This document shows positions 1-12,328 of a stretch of DNA of 64,000 nt, piece by piece. Below the pieces are notes generated by a model, which worked only from the letters and a program-made list of their open reading frames with translations, was not told the origin of the DNA and searched no databases. The DNA comes from Glossina fuscipes (taxonomy: Eukaryota; Arthropoda; Insecta; Diptera; Glossinidae). Numbering within the stretch: the stretch's first letter is position 1; each line of letters opens with the position of its first letter. A program made the translations under genes and the position numbers. The DNA lies in NCBI RefSeq assembly GCF_014805625.2, contig NW_023998449.1, positions 582,172 to 646,171 of the forward strand. Direction: 5' to 3'.

Positions 1-907
1 TGCAACCAACTCCGAGCCGGCCAAACAGCTCATAATTGTGTTTAAAATTAATTAGTTAATTTTTGTTCAGTTAAATTTTGTCCGATAATGGGATAGAACT
101 CGCAAAAGTTTTCCTATACCCGTATTGTTTGCGAAACCGCCAACTCATCATTTCATCTGCTGCGTTATTTTTAAATGAATTCAAATAATGGCAGGAACTA
201 TTTTTCTACCACATGGCAGTATTTCTTCCTATTATGCAATGCACGTTTCCTTTTCAATGTTTCATCCTTACCAATAAATTTCTCGCCTTTACCGACTTAT
301 CTTTTATCCTAATCTTGATGTTCACACGATCATGATGGTTTATGCATAGTGATAGGAAAGAAAATACACCAAAACGTGAGCATAGTTTGTTTGCTTGCGC
401 CAATAGATTGTTTGGAAATTGTATGCATGTTTCTTTTTTTGTTTTTCGATTTTTTAGTATATTTAGTTTTTAAATGAAATAAGATCTCCCAGTATCGGCA
501 TAAAATGAAATAACTGATATAATAGTGTAATTAATTGTTATTTTGTCAAATTGTCTCTGATGCTCTATGTTATGCGCCAATGCGTGCTTAACTGTTCCAT
601 TTTTATTTAATAATAAAAAAATATATGTTTATAAAAAATGAAATACTTTCTTAAATTCGAAAAATGCTTACATTCCACTTGATAACGTACTAAATAATTT
701 GGTATAAAAACGAACAAAACAACAACGCGCTCTTGTGCAAATTTCTACAACAAATAATTGTTTGTATTCTGTCAACGTATGCGAGTGTGTGCGCGTATCC
801 CGTACTATTCTTGAACGTACAATTTCTGCAACGAAAACTTTATATTTTGTATTTATGCTTATATGCATAGAATGTCAATGTTTTTCTTTCGCTTACATAA
901 TCTTCAG
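1..907. other. AT-rich DNA, no gene recognised
   Basis: No coding frame with recognisable content is seen. The last 25 bases (pyrimidine-rich, ending in CAG) look like a 3' splice site for the candidate exon that follows, so part of this stretch may be intron. Confidence 0.5.
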
Positions 908-1101
908 CGTGCTGAGGAGACTAAACGTAAAAAACGTGTCGAACATCAACGGCTACGGCAACGTCAACGACGCGGTGCTAAGGTATTTCGTTCCGTCGTC
1001 AACTCAACGGGACATCTAACGCTGGCACCTTCACGTCTTTTTGAGAAAACACCGATGAGTCCATCAGATAGTTTAGATGAGATAGCATTGCAAATACCGA
1101 G
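908..1101 (+). CDS. candidate internal exon of an unidentified host gene
   Basis: A 194-nt segment is open in one frame. It is preceded by a pyrimidine-rich tract ending in TTCAG and followed by GAG/GTAAGA, a consensus donor. Its base composition is clearly richer in G and C than the flanks. It would encode about 64 residues in two parts: a very basic, helix-prone stretch (EETKRKKRVEHQRLRQRQRR) and a Ser/Pro-containing second half (SRLFEKTPMSPSDSLDEIAL) that could be a phosphorylated linker. The exon ends in phase 2. I do not recognise the protein and see no partner exon here, so neighbouring exons would lie beyond long introns or outside the window. A chance open frame is the alternative, but the combination of both splice sites and base composition argues against it. 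Confidence 0.5.
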
Positions 1102-1984
1102 GTAAGAACACCAATTCCGTCTATACGTATGTTCCGGCATGGTCCATAACATTTGTGATTTGTTTTGTTATCAATCTGTAAATTATATATTTCGTTTTAT
1201 ATATCGCTAGCTTAACGACTGTATAAAATGAAAATAACTCAGTGAGGATCAATGAAATGTATTCCTTTTTCTCTTATTTTTTAAATGAAGGCGGGTTATC
1301 ACCATAATAATATTTTCGTATGTGGCTTCTCATTGGAACGGAAAAAATGTTGTCATTAAATCTAAGTAAGTTTTAAATCGAAAGAACAATAGTAAAAAGA
1401 TATTATCGATACTAATACGAGTAATAAACTTTAACAGACTCTAAGACGTCTTTATTACGAAGCCATTGTAATCTTTAAGTTCATCACCTATAACATAAGT
1501 ATGCCTTTTTTTACAAAGACAGTTGTTAACAAAGATGAGATAAAGTCTATAATCTTAATTCGTAATGAAACTGAATCGTAGTGGTAAAGATATGACTATT
1601 TAACGCATTAAATGATCGTCTTCCAGCTAATAAAAGAAAATAAATGCGTCGATTACATTATCATAGACTTCGCTTTTAATTGCATTCATTTATTAACTAA
1701 ACGTCAATGTTCCCTATCTATCCATGAGAGGAATTTTAAGTTTTTATACTCCACACATTTGTGGTGCAGAGTATGTCAAGTTTTTGAGGATGGTTTAGAG
1801 TATTTAATTGAGTTTTTGAGGATGGTTTAGAGTATGTAATGGTTTTGATTGTTCTTTTCAGTTAACAAGACCCAAGTGAGATCTACTTTACCCACTTCAC
1901 CACGTCAACTTGATTGCTTACATTTATAAATGTAAATAGGTGAATGGGTAGAAATAAATGCGTTGCATTTTATTGTAAAAAAGA
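1102..1984. other. AT-rich DNA, possibly intron
   Basis: Apart from a 32-bp tandem duplication near 1779-1834, nothing is recognised. If the upstream exon is real this is intronic. Confidence 0.4.
1779..1834. repeat. two-copy tandem duplication, period 32 bp
   Basis: A 24-bp word beginning AGTTTTTGAGGATGG occurs at 1779 and again at 1811, with AT-rich filler between. The copies look identical, so the duplication appears recent. Confidence 0.7.
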
Positions 1985-2480
1985 AAAACTATCTTTAATA
2001 GGCGCTTGAGTGTTTTTTGATCACTTTTTTATTGACCTATTTTCGTATTTCTTCAGCATTTTGAAACAACGTGTTAGGCATACATTTGAACAAAACATTC
2101 CAACTGCAATAGTCTTGAGAACTCTTGCGACGTGTGGCCAAGCGTTGTCATGTAAGAGTATTGCTTTGCGTCTGCTAATTGCTGACCTCTTTTACACCAA
2201 TACATGATTCGGTTTGTTCAATTAACGTCGGTAGGAATCTGCAATAACAACTTCATCCGGGTTTAACAGTTCGTATTATAATACACATTTGCTGACTCGT
2301 CTATATGCACAGTAAAACTTTGTGGCCATGAATATTTCGGTCGGGGCTGCATGGCTCATGTCGTGGTAGACTCGATTTTCATCGCCATCCACAACATTCC
2401 ACAGAAAACTCTTTTTTTGCCCCGCAAGCAACGAAGCCGCAATGTTGAAACGATTCGAAATGCTATTTTCAATCAATTCA
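1985..2480 (-). mobile_element. mariner-like transposase relic
   Basis: Read on the minus strand, this encodes broken mariner transposase. SFLWNVVDGDENRVYHD corresponds to the first catalytic aspartate region (GDE..W/VY.D), followed by YCAYRRVSKCVL and YELLNPDEVV, then RRKAILLHDNAWPHVARV, the second catalytic aspartate region (LHDNA..H.A). Two or more stops interrupt the frame. The SPD.APSDYH region with the third aspartate is not recognisable, and neither are clean terminal inverted repeats. This is established for the family (DD34D transposases); the assignment rests on motif reading. The copy is dead. Confidence 0.8.
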
Positions 2481-5049
2481 TATGGTACACATTTCCCTTA
2501 TCAATTTTTCTTGAAACTCTACCAAAGTTACTTCAACAGAGTTCCCTCAAGTTAGTTCAACATACAGTTTCGTAGCTATGAGTACAGTTAACGTAAACTT
2601 CTCATTAGCGACTCGTATACATTAGTTGCCATTATGGCCTAAAATAGGGAAAATAATCTGTCATTTATAAATCCAATTCTCTTAAAAACAAATTACATCA
2701 AAACCGATGATCGAAGTATTTCGATTATATAAATTTTCTTGGAAACGTCGTGGATTTAACTTCGGCTAAATAGCTCCATTGCAATGTGTTGCTAAATGAT
2801 TGAGAAAACAATAAAGAAAGTATACCTAAAAAAAAGTATACCTAGTAATGGACACAAAACACTTCATCCTATGTTTTCATTTTCGCAGACACAATCACAC
2901 ATTACAATGGCCGTTTTAAAAAAGTTACGCCGACAGGACAGCTGAAATCAGCAAATGTGATGTTTATCTACAAATTCATTTGACACAGGCACTCTGTCCT
3001 GAGCGCTGAAATTTTAGCCCGTTTTGCAGGTAATGATGTTTCTTCCTCATGTTATGAAGTGTTGAAAGGATGCATTAAACCAATAGAGAAAAAGTAAATT
3101 TTAATGAAACGAAATCGCATATAGTTTATGTAGATAATAAAAGGCAAATAATGATTTCCAATGTTTGTTATCAGAAGCAAGTAACGATGAATTTATTGAT
3201 GAAGAATAGAAATGGAAATGCAGCATTAAGAAAACAAATAAAAACCAATTATGAAATTCACGATCTATTTCGAAGACTTTCTAGGTAAAGGATATTTGCA
3301 AAGTTTTATAGAAATTTGTATACATGCAGTTCTACTTTTAAATACCAAAAAAAGCTTTGGAAACTCTGATCACAACTTAGGATGTAAGTTGTCACTGATC
3401 CTTTCTTTAAAATTTCACTATTACTTTTATGATTGGTGATTTTACTTCACGGAAAAAGTAGTCAGAACTAACAACATGATTGCAATAAGTCTGATATAAA
3501 TTAAAGGGAATACCGACGTACCTAGCGAAATCCAGCAAGTCAGGAAATTTCCATAGATAAAACGGTCAAATGTGCGTCTCCCAGTGGAGAAAACATAGTT
3601 GTTATTAATGCATATTTTTGAAACTCGCTTTCGGTGGGATTTACTAGCCTAGATCCACACCGTCGATGTTTGATATTAAAATCACTGCAACATTGAAGCA
3701 AAAAAAAAAAAAAAAACGAGGCTCCGTTATATTAAATTCTACTTCTCCAGATTTTCTTTTCTTTTTTCTTTGCTTTTATTTAAATTATCTTTGCATTATT
3801 TGCTTAATTAAGAAAAAGTAAAGAAAACAGCCAAAAATACTTAAAATCACTTTTTCTTTTATTCAGAAAAAAAAGGCAATATAATTCACAAAATTTCTCG
3901 GTTTGTGTTTAAATTTCCGTAACTTAAGTCTATGATGCAGGCAGTCGTTTGCCAATTTTGGTTAATATATTAATGTTAAAATCCTTTTATAATAATTTTT
4001 TTTGGTTCTTTTCTAATGTTTTTATATTAACAATTTTTTTTTTTATGTAAAATAATTTTTAATTCTGAACTCATTCCACAAAACTCGCATAACTTTCTGT
4101 TCTTTAGACAAATGTAAACACAGTAAAAGTTCCATATTCATGGGGGATACGTTTCATAAAAATGCCGCGAATGCAGAAACTGTGAATATGGTAATCTATA
4201 TGGGATTATAGGGGATATGTTCCTAGGTGACAAAATAAAAAAAATCAAATATATAAAAAATCAATTTAATTGAATGCGAATGTGCGTTTAGTTTTCCCTC
4301 TTTAGGCAATTTGTTGTTTAGGGAAATTACTTAGCTGAAATTAACTAGATTTGGGATTTTCGCAACAACACTTTATTCATTGAGTAATAAGGTTCTTTCA
4401 TTCTATTCAAGATATTCAAAATAAAATGCATTTCTCAAAGTCGATACGCTTTGCTTTCTACCCTCAACCAACACGCTTCGTTTTTCACAGCACCACAGTT
4501 TAAACCCCAACTCGTCGCACAAAGCATCAAAACTTGAATTGTCCTTTTCTCTTTGTTTTGCTCGCGTTTAACCGTTCTTTTCTCTTCTCTTATATATCGT
4601 TGAGCGAGATCTTAACATGACAAATTGACACACCAAATTTGTTCAAAACTTCAGACACAAAAACTAATATGCTCAAAATACACAGACGGATTGTTTTCAC
4701 GGTTCTCTCTTGCATAATAGAGTGATTTAGCAAGAGAGACCATTATGAGTATAGATTTTTATTTTCTCTTATTTCCCTTTTTTTCTTTGTTTACCGGCAA
4801 GCCGCTATCCTTGCGACTTTGCCTAACGGCAGGCCGTTATTACGGTTTTACTCCATTCTGATAGAGTATTGGTCAAAGCAGACCGACGGAACCCCTACGC
4901 TGCAATTGTACGCGGACGCTACTGCAGGAAGTTACCTGAATTATACGTGACTGCTAAAATAAATAAATTTTCACGTTCCCAATTTTGCATTATATAGTGA
5001 AACTCTTCGCACTGTCGTTGGATTATTAGCTCTTCCGCGCTTCAGTGAT
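2481..5049. other. AT-rich non-coding DNA
   Basis: No gene or element is recognised. The stretch 4440-4960 is richer in G and C, with a TATA-like motif near 4590. It carries a 38-codon ATG ORF (4745-4861) with a hydrophobic start; I do not consider that supported as a gene. Confidence 0.4.
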
Positions 5050-5880
5050 CTTACCAAGTAAGAAAATTATATTCGGTTGTGACCGAATCTTTTATACCCC
5101 TTTCCGTTATTCTACAAAGACAAAAAAGAGCCAAGTTTTCATGCTTTATATTACGGAATGGCGTGGCCGATTTTTTCTATTTTAAACATAAAGGATTTTG
5201 GGGCTATGTTCTAGGTAACTTTCAAGGGCCTTTGCAAACTTATCGGCAATATCTACATTTTCGCCAATGACAGAATATTTACCACAGGTACTACTTAATT
5301 GGGCAGGCCGACATGCTTAGGCGAATTCGAAATTTCAAAACGGGAAAGAGTTTATAAATTTTATGGAATTTTTGAACCTTGGCTCCGTGAGTTATAAAAG
5401 TTTTGAAAAAGCAATAAAATTATGACACTGTAACATTAAGTAAGCGTGTCCGATTTATTTCATTTTTGCTCAGGTATTAAACCATCGCCCATAGCATATA
5501 TGGTCAAATTTTTGTAGATCCCCTTGTTGAAGTTTATGTGAAAATGAACAAAAAGATCAATTTTTTATTCTTTTTAAAAAACAGTTACCACTTTACGCAG
5601 TGCTGTAGACCAATTTGTTCGATAGCTTGGTTTTTGCAGCCAGGAGAATGTTTGCAGCAAACATTATGTAGACGGACAGGCGGACAACCGGACTGGCGGA
5701 CGTGCTAAAATCGATTCAAAGTTTGATGCTGACCAAGAATATATATACTTCGTGTTGTCTCTGACGCTTCCTTCTGGTCGTTGCAAACGGTTTGACAAAA
5801 TGAAAATATTTCCTTCATCCTTCGGTGGTGTGTATGAAAGTAAGGAGAATGGGTATTCCATTTTAACTGGAATTACTGAA
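5050..5880. repeat. dispersed non-coding repeat of dipteran type
   Basis: The segment begins near a phrase of the form CGGTTGTGACCGAA followed by TTTTATACCC. It ends with a run of GGACGGACAGG-like words, then TGATGCTGACCAAGAATATATA and a CCTTCTGGTCGTTGCAAACG phrase. Very similar phrases, in the same order, are scattered through drosophilid and other fly genomes, usually near non-autonomous elements. That is recall, not a search. No coding capacity is visible and the boundaries are approximate. Confidence 0.55.
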
Positions 5881-8315
5881 ATTCTCATCTTATCTGCCAC
5901 TCTTCTTTTTCATTAACTGACACCAATGACATATTCTGCCTACCATTTTCCTGTGTATAACAATAACTTACTTGCCTATCATATTTTATTTTATTTTTAA
6001 TATTCTGTGACCTTTGATATACAAATTTATTCGAAACGCTACAGAATATATGTCACAGTTCTTGTGTATCCGTAAATTCAAAAAAAAAGAAACGATGACG
6101 TCAAACGATACTGAATGGTATCGTGAATGGAAATTGTAAGCAAAACTATCCTAGTAATGTCGTTGTGTATGCCAACAGAGCACAAAGCTTTTACTCTTAT
6201 AGAAATAGAACGTTGAGTTACACCGTCTGGGAGAAAACAGTACAGCTGGAGCTCGACAAACTAATATTAATGGAGGGGCAAATGTGGAATATTTATATAT
6301 TATAAAATAATATATATATATTTTATAATATATATTATAAAATAACCTAACGCTGTCTTTCAAAAAAATACGGAACGGGTTATAAAACATGGGCACTTGA
6401 TGATTGGTAGAATACGTCTTATGTACGGAGAACACTAAAAGAAGTCTGCAATCCGGACTGCCTGCTTGCTGTAGTCAAGCATGAATGAGGTTCCGTTACG
6501 ATTTGAACGGCTATATCGTGGTATTCAAGCTGTTCTTCTCATTTACATCACTGGCCGGATTACTGCGTATTAATATCTCAACATCCCCAATTATGAAGTT
6601 CTTAGTATGGTTAGCATATGGCTGCCAAAAACCGACATCATTTCAAATGGTAATGCGCTAATACATACTGGCGAAAAGTTTTAGTTGTGGTTTATGTTTA
6701 TTAATACATAATGGTTATAGGTGAGGAGCTTATATTATTTTGTCCATCCCCTGCGTATAACAAACAAAGGTTGAAAAATAATTCCCTTACAGATCCACAT
6801 TTTTTACAGCTACGTCCTTTATTATACGAATCATTTCCTGCAATTTTTCTGTCCACTCTCCGCCCGACGTATTGTTGTGTCCAGCGTGCATGATTTCAAT
6901 TATTAATAAAACAAGATAATTAATATAAGATATAACTAAAGTTAACTTGGGCTGGCTTGATATCTTTTATATCCACTAGGTTAGCGCAGTAGTCGCAGAC
7001 TTACTACTGATGGATGGATACATGAACTGATAGAATTTGATGTTAATTGCGAGTACACATATTTCATAGATCTTCAGAATACCGAATTAACATTTCAATC
7101 TAAAATTGTAATAAAAAAATATTCTCGATGTAACAATTGCAAATTAGTAATCCGGCCGCCATAGAGCTCTTAGGGGCGATGTATGGAACTTTTTTGGGCA
7201 ATGTATGCCATGGACTTCTTTGGGTTTATGTTTCACAAAGCCAGTTTAAGACTGGACACGTGCCTGTTGATTAAACTTGCCCCTTGAAGTTATACTTTGA
7301 ATTAAGCAAACAATCAAAAACAACGAAAGTTTTAAACAGGTTTGCTGGTCTCTTGGTGAGAGTCCTCGAAAAACGTTACAAACTAATTCAAGACATTTTG
7401 TTGAGAAAAAAAATATAGTATACAGCGACACACACAGGGCCATGGTGAAAAGACATGCCTACATCTGATTTTCCATCGATTGCTATAATCAATTAAGATG
7501 TGCAGCGAGTTCTGCAAAACTTACCACATATATAGAGATTTTCTTATTTTCTAGGTACTAGCATGCGAGCATCGACCAATGTTTTTGGAATTTTTTTTAA
7601 ACTGTAGGAAAGGAAGATACATTTGAGACCGTAAAGCATTTTCCAGTCAAAGTCTTGTTGGCGTGGTTTACATCTGTAACCCCTCAAGAGACGAAAGAAC
7701 TCTACAACATTTGCTTTAAAAACCCACTCACAAATACGTCTACAGTCCCGAAAAAGTCAAACGTTCAAGATTTAAGTATATTTGTTGAAACGCGGTGAAG
7801 ATTGAAATATGAAATATAACAGTTTTTTTTGTGAAACGATCTGTACATAATTAGTAATAAAAATCAGTACAACAGCAAAACAGCAACAGTAAATTGTGTA
7901 GGTGAGATCCGACCGCAAGGCCAAATGGAAATCCGTTCCTCAGTCATCCCTTTTACATTCAACTTGATTATAACTATTTTCTCTTCTTAGATTAATATCG
8001 ATTGGTATACAAATCTGCAGAGCATATACATTCTTCCATCCATCATAAAATTTTACAGGATTTAGGCTTTAATTTTCACTTTTTCTGTTCGACTTTTGCG
8101 AGCCAAACGGCAATACATGTAATATTTCTACAATACAACATTCGTAAAACGTAATTAGGGGCGCTTTCAAAATGTAAGTGCCAACATGCGTAATTAGGAA
8201 CAACAAACGTTAAATGTGTTTGTATATTTTATTGGAGAGTAAGTTTGCCTACTGGTATTTAGCGCAATTTAAATGCGTTCTATATAAAAAACAAAACTTT
8301 TTTAAATTTAATTAA
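5881..8315. other. AT-rich non-coding DNA
   Basis: The stretch holds an AT palindromic region at about 6290-6345. A 65-codon minus ORF at 7246-7443 starts in good context (ACCATGG) and has a hydrophobic N-terminus (MALCVSLYTIFFF), but it lacks the layout of the micropeptides. Nothing else is recognised. Confidence 0.4.
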
Positions 8316-8321
8316 TTTATT
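8316..8321 (-). promoter_or_regulatory. possible polyadenylation signal of the 8.4 kb micropeptide
   Basis: AATAAA on the minus strand, 52 nt past the stop of the 24-residue ORF at 8374-8448. Confidence 0.4.
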
Positions 8322-8373
8322 TTTTATAATATTAAAAAAATGGATTTTTAATTTCAAATACTTCTAAGACCAT

Positions 8374-8448
8374 TCATTTTCTTCTCAAGTAATCCAGAAC
8401 GACAAAGCCCAAAATCACACCGCAGGCTATAGCAATAATCTGCCTCAT
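8374..8448 (-). CDS. single-span membrane micropeptide, 24 residues
   Basis: The ORF runs ATG to TGA in A-rich start context (AAAATATGA). The peptide begins MRQIIAIACGVILG, continues FVVLDY and ends LRRK. One hydrophobic span covers about residues 3-18, with a glycine then an aromatic/Asp step (GFVVLDY) and a basic tail. This matches the layout of the minus-strand members further right (VGLWLYD). An AT-rich TATA-like tract lies about 30 nt upstream (8475-8482) and AATAAA lies 52 nt downstream. It is divergent to the 36-residue ORF at 9203. The biochemical function is unknown. By the positive-inside rule the C-terminus should be cytosolic. At 24 codons chance cannot be excluded for this ORF alone; the support comes from the family. 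Confidence 0.5.
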   Translation of the reverse strand: MRQIIAIACGVILGFVVLDYLRRK

Positions 8449-9202
8449 ATTTTATAAGAATTTTGTTATTTCAATATATAAACGTTTAACGTAACGAAGA
8501 ATTTTTGACGGTTACAAATTTTTGCTTCGTCTTTGAGAATTACGAATTTTGTAAATGATTTAAATGGTTAGAGAAAAAAATATTGAAGTTAAATACTTTG
8601 GAAAATATAAATGGAAGGGCTGCCAATTCTTCTAGTAAAAACTTTTGCTATGTATTTTGATGTTCGTATATTTTCTATTTTCGAAATTTGAACTTGTATC
8701 ACATATGTACCCATGTTCTTTCAACGTTGCTACTTAGAAGACATCCAAGGGGGTACTAAGGTATGAAAAAAGTACTTTTCAACCAACTCTCAGCTAGGTG
8801 ACTTCCCCCCAGCTTGACATGTCATACGGAACATACTACTTAAATTGAAGTTTCACTCAAAGGGAAAATATTTTGAAATATCAGCATAACTTCAAGTGAT
8901 GAGAAATTGAAAGATTTCTTGAAGTACTTAGCTGGTGTTATATCTCTATGGGATATTCATAGAAATCATCTATATAAGATATTCATAAAAAAGATTGATT
9001 GAAGAAGACGTATGCATCTTCATATATAGACGTATGAGATGTGCTGACAATTGAAACTAAAAGTATAGTTAAATATCTAATAATGGGGTTTCAAAAATAA
9101 AAAATTACGTATCAACAATCAAATTTCCTTCAGAATCTAGAGAGAATCTATTACAAATTTTAATTCAAAAAGTAAAGACGACGAGGACTTAAAGACAACG
9201 TA
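8449..9202. other. intergenic region between divergent micropeptide ORFs
   Basis: No ORF of note. If both neighbours are genes, this 754-bp stretch holds both promoters. Confidence 0.35.
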
Positions 9203-9313
9203 ATGCAAATCGCTGGTATTATCGCTATCTGTGTAGCTGCCGGTGTCATACCTATAATGATCATGAAATTGAAGCCCACCAGACCTGCTGCACCACCATC
9301 ATCCCCAAGTTGA
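9203..9313 (+). CDS. single-span membrane micropeptide with proline-rich tail, 36 residues
   Basis: The ORF runs from ATG (context ACGTAATGC) to TGA. The N-terminal half is hydrophobic (MQIAGIIAICVAAGVIPIMI, about residues 3-21). It is followed by a basic stretch (MKLKPTR) and a Pro/Ser/Ala tail (PAAPPSSPS). The start (MQIAGIIAI) resembles that of the divergent neighbour (MRQIIAIAC), suggesting the two are related. The base composition of the ORF (GC-rich codons in AT-rich surroundings) supports coding. AATAAA follows at 9461-9466. The function is unknown; the proline tail sets it apart from the other members. Confidence 0.5.
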   Translation: MQIAGIIAICVAAGVIPIMIMKLKPTRPAAPPSSPS

Positions 9314-9460
9314 ATTTACAACATTAGAAATTATTATAGCCCCAGAGAAATACCTCAAAACATTAATATGAGAAAAAATTGAGTGGAGTTTATTTCAAAA
9401 AATTCTAAAATTTAAACAAAAAAAAAGAAAAAGTTGGAGAATTTAAATCACTGTTTTCAA

Positions 9461-9466
9461 AATAAA
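9461..9466 (+). promoter_or_regulatory. possible polyadenylation signal
   Basis: AATAAA lies 148 nt past the stop of the 36-residue ORF; a second copy follows near 9475. Confidence 0.35.
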
Positions 9467-11089
9467 AACGAATGAAATAAATAATGAATGCTAACCAAAA
9501 ATTTGTTGTTATACCGATATTGGTATCTTTGGCGATTATATTCTTACATAAGTTTGTTTCGGTGTACAAATAAGGATGAATTTGCAAGATATACCATATG
9601 TGGCATTTATAGATTTTACTGAAAAATCTTACGCTTTTATTAGCCTTATAGAATAAAGCAATAACAAGTGTCACGATAATTGCTTTTCTGTTTGTATACG
9701 CGGTATATATTAAGATATTATGTAATGTATTTTGATTATTGATTATTGATTATTAAATAAATTCTCTTTTCTACAGAAAACTGCATTTATTCGCTTAAAA
9801 AAAGGTAAATTTCCGTTAAACTTCCCAGGAATAAAAATTGCAGCAGGATCCCTTAAATTCCTAGAAATTCCCATTTATTTAAAAAACACTGCAGCTTTTG
9901 GAATATATTTAAAAGTTTAAAATCGCCTCCGCTATATTCCTCGGATCATTTAAATAATAGAAAGTAAACAAAACAAAAACGAAAAAGTTGTGGACATTTT
10001 GATCGGACTGTAAACTTTAGAATGTCGGTAATTGGGCAACGTTCTCAGTCGTCCACGTCTTCAGGACTCATTCCTAAACTTTCAATGTACATTTGAGTTT
10101 TCTTGAAATTATACATTGTTTGTATGTTTCAGATATTACTGTATCAGTCTCAGTCTCTCAACAGACTTAATTACACTGTCTTCGAACAGAAACATTTAAA
10201 GCATTTTTATCATAGTATTGGGCAGAAATCGTTTTAAAGTTTTCACAAAAATTCTAAAATAACGCTTTTGAAATATCGAACCAAATATTCTTCGCCGCAT
10301 TTAGAAAGTTGTGAATTTGGCTAACTCCTACTTAACAATATAAAAGTTCACAGTCGATATTTCGACTGAAACGTCATAAAAGAAAATAATTGTTGTAATG
10401 ATAGTACGACAATAATAAAATAGTAATAATAATAATAATAGTAGTAATGGTGATAACAGTAATACAAATTTTTCTAAAAATAAATAATAATAATAGAAAA
10501 ACAAGAACAAGTAAAATCATATCCAGTTGCAACAAATCTTTTATACTTATCACCAATAACGTAAAAAAAATTACAAACGGGAGAATATACATTTGCGTGC
10601 TCCATAACATTGGGTCGATAGTTAGAATAATAAAAGAATAAATTTGGTAAGGTTTATATCGTATATCTGTTTTAGTTCATGAGCAACGAGAAAAAGACAC
10701 GGAAAGCTGAGAAACAGACGGACATGATTAGATTAGTTTAAATTTGGAACTGGCCGAAAGGGGCAGTTGTATGATCGGGACGGATGGTAAGATGGGTGTT
10801 ATACGTTACAAAATGATGATAATGAGGTTGCATTGTTCAAAGCATAATGTGAAAAAGATGATATTTAAGAAGTGAAATACAGATTTTATTAGTAGCAATA
10901 TCGCAAGCAAAATAGACCTGATTTTGGTGTATACAAACATTCCTTGTTGTCAGACGAAATAGAATCTTTTTTTCAGAAAAAGGTCAAGAACAATTTTCAA
11001 ATGTTTACAATGGCAACTTAAAATAGCGCACAACATAAAGCGCTGCAACAGAGAGCAGCAACAGGTTTAGTAAACTGTCGGCAGGAGTA
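9467..11089. other. AT-rich non-coding DNA with simple repeats
   Basis: It holds a short TGATTAT tandem run near 9731-9754 and an AAT microsatellite near 10411-10446. No gene is recognised. Confidence 0.4.
10411..10446. repeat. AAT/TAG-type microsatellite
   Basis: A run of AAT triplets with a few substitutions. Confidence 0.8.
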
Positions 11090-12060
11090 AGCAGAAACTA
11101 CTCAGTTCTGGCACAAATGTGTTAAAATCAGCTTACCATCAAGTTCGCCAACCTACTGCATATGCTTTTCGAAACTACTCAGGTCTGACTATTCAATAAC
11201 TGGCAAAGATGTAAGAAAGGTTACTATTGCCAAAGAATCAAGAGATAAACTTCTTCTGGAAATGTGCAGTTAAATCATCTCGGGGTTTAAACGTCATATC
11301 TTGTGACATTTTACTCTCAATACACAAAAGAGAATGTACGCCAAATTTCGCCTTCGTAAAATGAATCACAGAGAGAACCAACCAAATGAATCAGATCCCG
11401 CCCGAAATCGCCTCAAAGTTTACAATGAAAGGTAAAGCTGTTCTTCAGGCTATAAACCTTGCTAAACTAAACACGGTTATCATTGCAGATAGTTCGTAGA
11501 TCATAAAAGCTTTTCGTAACCGTTCAAATTTCTCTTGAAGCACAAAGTTAGGAATACCACATAAGGGGATAAAATTAAAATTTTCTATGTGCGAAGTCGT
11601 GTTAGTCTCTTGAGAAATGAACGAGCAGACTTTAATTAACCGAACTCACACCATGAAAATATTTGACCTTTAAAAGTATATTAGAAAAAAACGAAGAAGA
11701 AAACTGATGAAAGAAACTGCTTCACATTCACATTACTCGCATGTTAATCCTAACATCCACCTTCCACCTCTATATCCAATCAACGTAGAAAAAATCAAGA
11801 TCAAAGCACTTTGAAGAACTCGACTTGTAACACATCAATAGATCCTTAAGAAACCTACCTATCCGGCCTGTAATTATGGATAAAATCTTACGGTAAAACA
11901 TATTTTCTGAAGGCCATCGGACATCAGGAAGATACGTGGAGAAGAAGATACGTAACAATCAAATATTTTATTAAAGCCGCTAAATTAACCATCTAATCGA
12001 CTTAAAAAAGTAGAAGAATCTTACTTGCTAATGCTCATTCAACCTTTTAGTGTAAGCGCT
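11090..12060 (-). repeat. unidentified interspersed repeat X, copy 1
   Basis: Its first part (about 11120-11640) matches 17910-18424 and its second part (about 11700-12060) matches 22484-22870. Those two pieces are separated by CR1 copy A. On the minus strand, bases 11286-11345 translate as FGVHSLLCIESKMSQDMTFK. The other copy gives FGVHFFKCIESEIPQEFTFK. Conservation at the protein level with many synonymous and conservative changes implies that X once encoded protein on this strand. I do not recognise the protein. The copy contains stops and is dead. Confidence 0.6.
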
Positions 12061-12328
12061 TCCTTGAAAATACGCTATAAAATATGTGGGGTTTTGTTAT
12101 GAAAATAGATAAAGAAGAATTGTATGTAATGAAGTGGTGGAAGGTATTTAAGGGTTGGCATTATCCAACTATAATGTGGTTACTTGTTTTGTTCTAATTC
12201 GATTAGAAGTTGACATTCTTTGAAGTAATGCATATATTGCAAATAATTGCAAATTTTCTCCGGTCTGTGGAACTTACAGCTTCGAAATGTATCTAAGTCT
12301 TCTTCTATATTCTTTTTTAAAGCTGTCA
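12061..12328. other. AT-rich DNA, nothing recognised
   Basis: No ORF or repeat is seen. Confidence 0.3.

Noticed and set aside
4745..4861. 38-codon ATG ORF with hydrophobic start (MSIDFYFLLFPFFSLF)
   Set aside because: It has no acidic/aromatic/basic layout and no paralogue in the window.
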